A stretch of DNA of 64,000 nt from Neisseria sp. KEM232 (lineage in GTDB: Bacteria > Pseudomonadota > Gammaproteobacteria > Burkholderiales > Neisseriaceae). Below are positions 18,257 to 24,447 of this stretch, one piece after another. Every line of letters begins with the position of its first letter. Position 1 is the first letter of the stretch. A model generated the notes under the pieces. That model did no database searches. It was not told the DNA's origin and saw only the letters and a program-made list of their open reading frames with translations. The position numbers and the translations under genes were made by a program. The stretch spans positions 372,001 to 436,000 of the forward strand of contig NZ_CP022527.1 of NCBI RefSeq assembly GCF_002237445.1, written 5' to 3'.

Positions 18257-19171
18257 ATGCCCGCCGTCCGTCTCTACCACCCGCTGAACACGCTCAAACC
18301 CTTTGGCGACAACATCTGGATTGCCGACGGCGGCGAAATCCGCATGGCGTTTCCGCTCGGCGTCAAAATCCCGTTCAGCACGCGCATGACCGTGGTGCGG
18401 CTCTCGGACGGCGGTTTGTGGTGCCACTCGCCCATCGCCCCCACGCCCGAGTTGTTCGCGCAAATCGACGCGTTGGGCGAAGTAAGGCATTTGGTCTCGC
18501 CCAACAAAATCCACTACGCCCACATTAGCGCATGGCAGGCGCGCTATCCGCAGGCACTGGTGTGGGCAAGTGCTGGCGTGCGCGAACGGGCGGCGGCGCA
18601 GGGCATCGCCATCGCGTTTGACGACGATTTGGGCGATACCGCACCAAGCGCATGGGCAGACGATTTGGCGCAGATGCCGTTTGCCGGCAGCCGCGTGATG
18701 ACCGAAACCGTGTTTTTCCACCGCGCCAGCCGCACGCTGATTTTGACCGACCTGATTGAAAACTTTGAAACCGCGCGCTTTCCCAGGGGCTGTTGACATT
18801 CAGCTTGCGAGACGGTTTTTTGAGTAAAAAATGCCCGAATGCAAGGAAAAAAGCGCAGCAAGGTTAGACACCTTGCGAACATTTTTGACGCGGCAGGCGG
18901 GTATTTTTTGCCAAAAACACCGCCGCAAGGCTGATTGTCAGCAGCCCCTAACCGTTTTTGGGCGGGCGTGATGAAACTGGCGGGCATCGCCGACCCCGAC
19001 GGCAAAACCCCCACCGATTGGCGCGCCACCTTCAGCGACAAAGCCGCCGCCCGCGCCTGTCTGGCGCAAATGCTGGCATGGCAGCCTGAAAAAATCATTC
19101 TGGCGCACGGGCGGTGTTACGGGCGCGATGTCGGCGCCGAATTGGAGCGGGCGTTTCGCTGGTTATGCTAG
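18257..19171 (+). pseudogene. DUF4336 family (metallo-beta-lactamase-like) gene split by a MITE
   Basis: The first part (18257-18784, MPAVRLYHPLNTLKPF to ENFETARFP) and the second part (18950-19171, NRFWAGVMKLAGIADP to FRWLC) join into a complete DUF4336 protein of about 250 residues if the 165-bp insert is removed. The first half has HSPIAPTPEL and LVSPNKIHYAHI, the second LAHGRC, characteristic of this metallo-hydrolase-like family. The insertion adds an immediate stop (RGC then TGA). Expression of a functional protein is unlikely. It sits inside the Kingella-dialect block. Confidence 0.8.
18785..18949. mobile_element. MITE (165 bp) with about 20-bp terminal inverted repeats
   Basis: Ends AGGGGCTGTTGACATTCAGC and, on the other strand, AGGGGCTGCTGACAATCAGC (18 of 20 match). 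It has no coding capacity. Internal sequence is clearly related to the element at 52384-52546 read in reverse. The flanking bases restore the DUF4336 frame exactly when it is removed, which proves mobility. Any target duplication is at most the TA-like dinucleotide next to the ends. Confidence 0.8.
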
Positions 19172-19198
19172 GCTGAAAGTGGCCGTCTGAAAGGGTTG

Positions 19199-19228
19199 AG
19201 GCCGTCTGAATCCATGTTCAGACGGCCT
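19199..19228. terminator. Inverted uptake-sequence terminator between DUF4336 remnant and dps
   Basis: AGGCCGTCTGAA and TTCAGACGGCCT around a short loop, serving the convergent transcripts on both sides. Confidence 0.7.
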
Positions 19229-19272
19229 TGAGTTTTTTCAGGTTGCTTGGGGATGCTGCGGCAGCCTGAAAA

Positions 19273-19743
19273 TCAGTTGTCCAGCAACACGCGCAGCATC
19301 CAGGCGTTTTTTTCGTGGGTCTGCATGCGGGTGGTTAGGAGGTCGGCGGTGGGTTCGTCGTTGGCTTCGTCGACGACGGGAAACAGCTCGCGGCAGGTGC
19401 GCACCACGGCTTCCTGCCCTTCGACCAGCTCGCGGATCATGGTTTTGGCGTCGTTGCGGCTGTTGCCTTCGGGTATCGAGGCGAGCTTGGAAAACTCGCC
19501 GTACGAGCCGGGCGCCAGTTCGCCCAAGGCTCGGATGCGCTCGGCCACTTCGTCCACCGCCAACGCCAGCTCGTTGTATTGCTGCTCGAACATAGCGTGC
19601 AGGCTGTGGAACATCGGCCCGCGCACGTTCCAGTGGTAGTTGTGGGTTTTCAGGTAAAGGGTGTAGGTGTCGGCCAGTACTTTGGACAGTCCGGCGGCAA
19701 TGGCTTGGCGTTGCGAATCGGTCATGCCGATGTTGATGCTCAT
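19273..19743 (-). CDS. dps: Dps-family ferritin-like DNA-protection protein
   Basis: A 156-residue Dps/MrgA protein that forms dodecamers, oxidises and stores iron and protects DNA. The ferroxidase ligands are seen in KTHNYHWNVRGPMFHSLHAMFEQQYNEL (residues about 32-59; His, His, Asp/Glu pattern) and the Dps signature WMLRVLL closes the protein. There is no long Lys-rich N-terminal tail, so direct DNA binding may be weak. ATG 19743 has GAAAGG upstream. It is a single gene with its own promoter region at about 19790-19850. Confidence 0.92.
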   Translation of the reverse strand: MSINIGMTDSQRQAIAAGLSKVLADTYTLYLKTHNYHWNVRGPMFHSLHAMFEQQYNELALAVDEVAERIRALGELAPGSYGEFSKLASIPEGNSRNDAKTMIRELVEGQEAVVRTCRELFPVVDEANDEPTADLLTTRMQTHEKNAWMLRVLLDN

Positions 19744-19902
19744 GGGGCTTTCCTTTCAGGTTAAGGATTAAAAAGGGTTTTTCGGGAATGTGAAACCCGT
19801 CGGCATCATACCACAAATGAGAATACCGATAAATTACATAACTTGACACCCTGTCGCCCAAACGGCCGCTTGCATCACGCGGGGAAAACACGAAATCATC
19901 CG

Positions 19903-19937
19903 AAAGGCCGTCTGAAAACTGTTTTTCAGACGGCCTG
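19903..19937. terminator. Inverted uptake-sequence hairpin
   Basis: AAAGGCCGTCTGAAAA and its complement lie between divergent dps and the RarD-type gene. Since neither gene ends here, its role is more likely DNA uptake than termination. Confidence 0.6.
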
Positions 19938-19997
19938 ACCGCTTTCAGACGGCCTATAATCGCGCTTTCCCAAACCGTCCCGTCAAAGGAAAACCCC

Positions 19998-20914
19998 ATG
20001 ACCCCCTTGGCCAAAGGCGTTGCCCTGTGCCTGCTTTCGCAAATCCTGTTTGCCGTGCTTTACCTGTTCAGCCACTGGATGCGGCCGATAAGCGGCACCG
20101 GCGTGTTCGCGCTGCGGATGCCCGCGATGGCGGCGGGGCTGTGGCTGATGGCGCTTTACGCCGTCGGCGCGCGCGTGATGGCGTCTTTCGCCCTGCGCCT
20201 GTGGCGCGGCGGCTGGAAAACGCGACTGCTGTTTCTAATCGGAACCGTCGACGTCGGCAGCCAGTTTTGGCTGTTTATGTGGGCACCGGTCAACGGCGAG
20301 GGCGTGAACGTGGCGACGGGCTATTTCCTCTTTCCGCTGGTGATGGTGCTGGTCGGTCGGCTGTGGCGCAAGGAGCGGCTCGGCCGCCTGCAAACCGCCG
20401 CCCTCGCCTGCGCGGCCGCGGGTGTGGCGCACGAATTGTGGGAGGCGGGGTCGTTTTCGTGGGCGACACTGTGGGTGTGCGGCCTCTATCCCGTGTATTA
20501 CGTCAGCCGCGTGGCGATGAAAACGCCCGCTTTGCAGGGGCTGACGCTGGATTTGACGCTGCTGACACCGTTTGCCCTGTGGCTGCTGGCGCCGGGAAAC
20601 ACGCCCGCGCTGGTGGCCGCCGAACCGCGCTATTGGCCGCCGAACTGCGCTACTGGCTGTTGGTGCCGCTCCTGGGGCTGTTCAGCGCACTGTCGATGTC
20701 GGCCAGCCTGAAAGCGGGGCAGCTTCTGCCCGTGAGCCTGTTCGGCATGTTGAGCTACGTCGAACCTGCCCTGCTCTTTCTCGCCGCCGTGCTGGTGCTG
20801 CACACGCCCGTGCCGCCCTCGTCCTACATCACCTACGGCCTGATTTGGGCGGGACTGCTCCTGCTGGCGGCACACGGCTGGAACAGTTTCAGACAGCCTC
20901 CCGTGCAGGCATAA
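19998..20914 (+). pseudogene. EamA/RarD-type permease frameshifted by a 20-bp duplication
   Basis: The frame from 19998 encodes about 210 residues of a ten-helix EamA transporter and then changes into nonsense at the second copy of a 20-bp tandem duplication (20614-20633, 20634-20653). In the other frame the sequence continues as RYWLLVPLLGLFSALSMSA to the stop at 20914 and supplies the last helices. Removing one copy gives one 298-residue protein, the usual size of the family. Expression is therefore off in this sequence but could revert by slippage or recombination. TATAAT lies about 40 bases upstream of the start. Confidence 0.8.
20614..20653. repeat. 20-bp tandem duplication inside the RarD-type gene
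   Basis: TGGCCGCCGAACCGCGCTAT is followed directly by the same 20 bases with two changes (TGGCCGCCGAACTGCGCTAC). Twenty is not a multiple of three, so the reading frame is lost. Confidence 0.85.
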
Positions 20915-20951
20915 GGCCGTCTGAAAGCCGATACGGCGGCAAAGGCAAACG

Positions 20952-20996
20952 AAAGGCCGTCTGAAACCCAGAAAACGGGCTTTCAGACGGCCTTTT
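20952..20996. terminator. Inverted uptake-sequence terminator
   Basis: AAAGGCCGTCTGAAA and TTTCAGACGGCCTTTT, 38 bases after the end of the RarD-type gene. Confidence 0.7.
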
Positions 20997-21023
20997 GCCT
21001 CTCCAACCTGCCGACGGTCGGTT

Positions 21024-21290
21024 GCCGGGATGCAGCGAGGCGGACGGATTACCGATACGGATACAGCCAGTTTAAGCGTAGCGCGCTTACGGTTTAAAGG
21101 CCGTCTGAAACCGATTGGGGATTTTCAGACGGCCTCCGTGCCACCACAGGTTTAATCAGGGAATTTGTCGGGGTATTTGGGTTTCCAGTTGTCGACAATA
21201 TTCATGACAAAATCACGATGCTCTGGGTGAAGTTCAATAAAACGCAGACAGGCTTCTTTGGCATAGCGGAAAAATTGGCGTTCGGTCAGA
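21024..21290. repeat. Maf island direct repeat, left copy
   Basis: About 265 bp closely matching 23872-24136: a short piece of MafB hinge sequence, a GCGTAGCGCGCTTAC motif, an inverted uptake-sequence pair, then the 3' third of a MafI gene. In the roughly 135 bp of coding overlap only about three bases differ. The two copies could recombine. Confidence 0.8.
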
Positions 21291-21595
21291 TATACCCTAT
21301 GGTCTTCATCATCATAACAAACAGCAAAACATACTAAGCCATTATGAAAATGCATCTCCCGATAAGGGCTTTCCCAATCTGGATAATATCCGTAACAACC
21401 TTCAATAGAAAAATCACCATATTGCTGCATTAGTTTCTGTATAGCTTGTAAAAAATATCCATCCAAATAGATACGATTAAGGTATTCTATAATGGTAATT
21501 TCTAAAAAACTGGGCATTTCATTAAACTCAATAAGTTTATAGTTTAATATATTTGTTTTTTTATAAGTAAGTTTATTCTGGATGAACATTTTCAA
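21152..21595 (-). CDS. mafI: MafI-type immunity protein (distal copy)
   Basis: 147 residues. The C-terminal 45 residues (from LTERQFFRYAKEACLRF to PKYPDKFPD) are the same as in the gene at 23998-24447, while the N-terminal 100 residues are different. It is AT-rich, acidic and soluble, as expected of a cytoplasmic immunity protein. Its start overlaps by 23 bases the 3' end of an EndoU-like toxin fragment, exactly the spacing of the intact mafB/mafI pair, so it was once the partner of that toxin. The protein probably still protects against EndoU-type MafB variants from neighbouring strains. Confidence 0.75.
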   Translation of the reverse strand: MKMFIQNKLTYKKTNILNYKLIEFNEMPSFLEITIIEYLNRIYLDGYFLQAIQKLMQQYGDFSIEGCYGYYPDWESPYREMHFHNGLVCFAVCYDDEDHRVYLTERQFFRYAKEACLRFIELHPEHRDFVMNIVDNWKPKYPDKFPD

Positions 21596-21794
21596 TTACT
21601 CCTGTTTTTAATTTTGTTCTTGGATTAATCCCCATATACATTATGAATTTAATTCCATTAAACTCTACATTATGCATACAGCCTACTTTGTTCATTGCTT
21701 CTTCATACCCTTTCTCAGCCGCTTTCTTCGCCATCTCAAACATTTCCTTGTCCGAATACTTTGCAGGATCGTAAACGGTTTTGAGGCTTGATGT
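21573..21794 (-). pseudogene. C-terminal fragment of an EndoU-like MafB toxin
   Basis: The minus strand reads LKTVYDPAKYSDKEMFEMAKKAA, EFNGIKF and TGVIENVHPE before a stop at 21573. This parallels the last 75 residues of the MafB at 24425 (KTVYDPAKISDEQMVEMGKQAA, EFNGIDF, TGVIKHVFP). The N-terminal part of the toxin domain and any start codon are missing, and a stop lies just upstream. Confidence 0.75.
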
Positions 21795-21802
21795 CTATTT
21801 AT

Positions 21803-22312
21803 TCAGACAAAAATTTCCAAGAGTTCTCCACAACAAATAATTCTCTCTCTATTCCGATTCTCTTCATACTCTTTGTATACCTCATCAAGATATTCAAAAA
21901 AACTTAAATTAGTACACCTCACTTTTTCTATGTTTTCATTATAATGATATACTAAATTATTCATTTTTTTTGTTATTAAGAAATAGTATTGAGTTTCACC
22001 CTCTAAAGAAAAGCAAAATATTTTTCCTAAAAAATCAAATGCACCAATACCTTGTAATTCATCAAACAGTTTCGCCTGAAACATAATTTGCGTACGCACA
22101 CTCCAATAGGATCGATATAAAATGATGGGATCGTCATTCAAACCCCCCCCTGAGCATCTTCCGGCTAACAGCATAAAATCTCTAAATTCTCCATTTATAC
22201 TGACATTGTATAGCGCTTCAATCTTCTTAAGCTCATATTCAGTATAGCCAACTACATTACCCAGTTCAGATTGACGTTGTTTGATTAAGTTCATTACTCT
22301 GCTATTGTCCAT
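21803..22312 (-). CDS. SUKH-superfamily immunity protein (distal copy)
   Basis: 169 residues of the SMI1/KNR4-like SUKH fold: YTEYELKKIEALYNVSINGEFRDF begins the domain, followed by the LLAGRCSGG turn, and the protein ends CGELLEIFV. It is about half identical to the SUKH protein at 22577-23086. Its start overlaps by one base the stop of a deaminase-toxin fragment. SUKH proteins are established immunity partners of nuclease and deaminase toxins. AT-rich. There is a run of C (CCCCCCC) at about 22143-22150 in the coding strand complement, a possible slippage tract. Confidence 0.78.
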   Translation of the reverse strand: MDNSRVMNLIKQRQSELGNVVGYTEYELKKIEALYNVSINGEFRDFMLLAGRCSGGGLNDDPIILYRSYWSVRTQIMFQAKLFDELQGIGAFDFLGKIFCFSLEGETQYYFLITKKMNNLVYHYNENIEKVRCTNLSFFEYLDEVYKEYEENRNRERIICCGELLEIFV

Positions 22313-22500
22313 TATGGATTCACTCCTGTTGTTCCATGATAAATAGTTATATCCATATCAGGGTTTTGCATACCCAATCTACTAATGGGAACACCTCCTT
22401 TTTCTCCTTGACATCGTTCGCAAACACCCGCACTACTTTTTGATGTATTTTGTGCAGAAATTTCTACTTTGGCGTTACTTCCGCCGTAAACAACTATAGG
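22312..22500 (-). pseudogene. C-terminal fragment of a deaminase-like MafB toxin
   Basis: The minus strand reads YGGSNAKVEISAQNTS, then CERCQGEKGG, then MDITIYHGTTGVNP and a stop. This parallels the end of the cassette toxin at 23086 (YGGTNAKVEIAVQNTS, CEYCRGAKGE, MDITFYHGSTGVNP). Only the C-x-x-C zinc half-site remains; the HAE motif is lost. The sequence between 22500 and 22577 (AGFSPNFQVDPESGLLDRF in another frame) is a remnant of unknown origin. Confidence 0.75.
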
Positions 22501-22576
22501 TTGGAAAACGATCTAACAAACCAGACTCCGGATCAACCTGAAAGTTAGGGCTAAAGCCAGCCTATGCTTAGCTTAT

Positions 22577-23086
22577 TTAGACAAAGATTTCCAAGAGTTC
22601 GCCACGGCAGATAACATGCTCTTTTTTAGATTCTTCTTCATACATATGATCTAGATACTCGAAAAGAGTCAAGCACGTACATTCAACGCTTTCTTCATTT
22701 TCATCATAGCAATAAACTAAATTATCGTTATGTTCTGTAATCAGATAGTAATATCTACTCTCATTTTCCCAAGAAAAACAGAATGTTTTAGCACTTTTTC
22801 CTACATATTTATATGCTCTTGCATTTAGCAAGAAATCCAGAAGTTTTATTTGGAATAATATTTGCGTTCTAACATCCCATGCTGGCCTATATAGGATAAT
22901 TGGGTCATCACCAACGACTCCTCCTGAGCAACGGCCAGCTAACAGCATAAATTCCCGAAATTGCCCTTGTATATTGATATTGTATAAAGATTCAATTTTT
23001 TTTAATTCATGAATACTGTAACCAATAACATAAGGATTATTATCTACCAGTTTTTGTAACGTGCTGATAAATTTGTAGCTACTCAT
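22577..23086 (-). CDS. SUKH-superfamily immunity protein for the deaminase cassette
   Basis: A 169-residue SUKH (SMI1/KNR4-like) protein: YSIHELKKIESLYNINIQGQF, LLAGRCSGG, FCFSWENESRYYYLI and a terminal CRGELLEIFV. It is one base-overlapping (TAATG) with the upstream deaminase-like toxin and should bind and inactivate it in the cytoplasm. The pairing SUKH plus deaminase is known from comparative studies of polymorphic toxins. The base composition is far below that of neighbouring housekeeping genes. Confidence 0.82.
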   Translation of the reverse strand: MSSYKFISTLQKLVDNNPYVIGYSIHELKKIESLYNINIQGQFREFMLLAGRCSGGVVGDDPIILYRPAWDVRTQILFQIKLLDFLLNARAYKYVGKSAKTFCFSWENESRYYYLITEHNDNLVYCYDENEESVECTCLTLFEYLDHMYEEESKKEHVICRGELLEIFV

Positions 23087-23903
23087 TAAGGGTTCACTCC
23101 CGTTGATCCGTGGTAAAAAGTTATATCCATTTCTTGATTTAGCTTACCCAGTATACTGATGGGTGTCTCACCTTTTGCACCTCTGCAATATTCGCAAGCT
23201 CCCAGCTTATCGCGAGATGTATTTTGTACAGCAATCTCTACCTTAGCATTAGTACCACCATAGGTTTCATTAATGTGGCTAGCTAATTTTATTTCAGCAT
23301 GATTGAAGTTTTCAGCAGATTTTTTACCATTTTCTGCTGTACCAAGCGAACCACTATCACGCCTAATAACTTCATATTCAACATTATTTATTGTTACTTC
23401 ATCAGGAGAATTACCTTTCCAACTTGAGCCACTAACACCCAAATAATGCTTGGTTTCTCCATTAATAGTTACTCGCGCAGCAGCAATACTAATATCTCTA
23501 GTATTATTTGAAGCCACCCAAAAAGTTAATTCATGCCTTAAAGCATCCACATCAATAGATGTTCCTTTAACCTCAGAAAGCCCTTTAACACGAATATTAG
23601 GCACATTGGTTTCAAAATAGTCTCCATCGCGCGGATGCCCTCCATCATGGTTTCCCAATCCATTACCAGCGCCATTGCCACCGTTATTGCCACTCAAACC
23701 ATCGTTATGGATGCCGCCCGCACCGCCGTAGTTTCCTGACGGATTGCCGCTGCTGCTGTTGCCGCCGTTGTGGCTGCCGTGTCCTGCCGACGGGCGGCTG
23801 CCGTAATGGCCGCCGTGGGTGTACGGGATACCGGGTCTGCGGTTCGGCAGTGCGGTGTGGCCGCCGGAGTGGCCGGGATGCAGGGAGGCGGACGGATTGC
23901 CGA
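23086..23903 (-). CDS. Promoterless MafB cassette: hinge plus cytidine-deaminase-like toxin
   Basis: The open frame begins inside MafB hinge sequence (GNPSASLHPGHSGG, near-identical to the hinge of the intact mafB) and runs through Gly/Asn-rich linker into a toxin domain. That domain carries HAEIKLASHI and, 43 residues later, CEYC, the H-A-E and C-x-x-C zinc motifs of the deaminase superfamily, grouped with MafB19-type deaminases. There is no signal peptide, DUF1020 domain or credible start; a TTG within the linker at 23697 is the first candidate. It is best seen as a silent donor cassette that becomes expressed when recombined behind a mafB head. The target (DNA, RNA or nucleotide) is not known. 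Confidence 0.75.
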
Positions 23904-24136
23904 TGCGGATACAGACGGTTTAAGCGTAGCGCGCTTACGGTTTAAAGGCCGTCTGAAACCGATTGGGGATTTTCAGACGGCCTCTGTGATACGGAGTTTA
24001 ATCAGGGAATTTGTCGGGGTATTTGGGTTTCCAGTTGTCGACAATATTCATGACAAAATCACGATGCTCTGGGTGAAGTTCGATAAAACGCAGACAGGCT
24101 TCTTTGGCATATCGGAAGAATTGGCGTTCGGTAATA
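23872..24136. repeat. Maf island direct repeat, right copy
   Basis: Matches 21024-21290. It includes the start of the silent cassette's hinge, GCGTAGCGCGCTTAC, an inverted uptake-sequence pair at 23943-23984 (terminator of the active mafI), and the 3' end of mafI. Confidence 0.8.
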
Positions 24137-24447
24137 TCAACCCAATCCCCTTCATCATCACAGTTATCAATTCGTATCATACCCTCTTCAAAATGGTATT
24201 TTGAAGAAGGGTCATTCCAATCAGGATAATTAGCAGAAGTGTATTCATGTGCATAACTATCATAATTTTTCATAATATTCACAATAAGATCTAAAAAGTC
24301 ACCAAAAAAATATGCATGATTAAAAAGTTGCGATGCAGCTTCTTCTTTAGGATCATTACTAATTCTATTTTTAGGAAATAGAAAATCAACTTTATCTTGT
24401 TCCCTCCCAAATGGCACATAACAATTATTTTTTTGTAGGAAAGACAT
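23998..24447 (-). CDS. mafI: MafI immunity protein for the EndoU-like MafB
   Basis: 149 residues, acidic, soluble. It overlaps the 3' end of mafB by 23 bases and is the last gene of the mafA-mafB-mafI unit. In Neisseria, MafI proteins neutralise the C-terminal toxin of the cognate MafB inside the cell. The last 45 residues are shared with the distal copy at 21152, so specificity probably lies in the first 100 residues. A terminator of inverted uptake sequences follows. Confidence 0.82.
   Translation of the reverse strand: MSFLQKNNCYVPFGREQDKVDFLFPKNRISNDPKEEAASQLFNHAYFFGDFLDLIVNIMKNYDSYAHEYTSANYPDWNDPSSKYHFEEGMIRIDNCDDEGDWVDITERQFFRYAKEACLRFIELHPEHRDFVMNIVDNWKPKYPDKFPD

Noticed and set aside
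18935..19171. A separate 78-residue gene
   Set aside because: It begins inside the MITE terminal repeat and is simply the 3' half of the DUF4336 gene.
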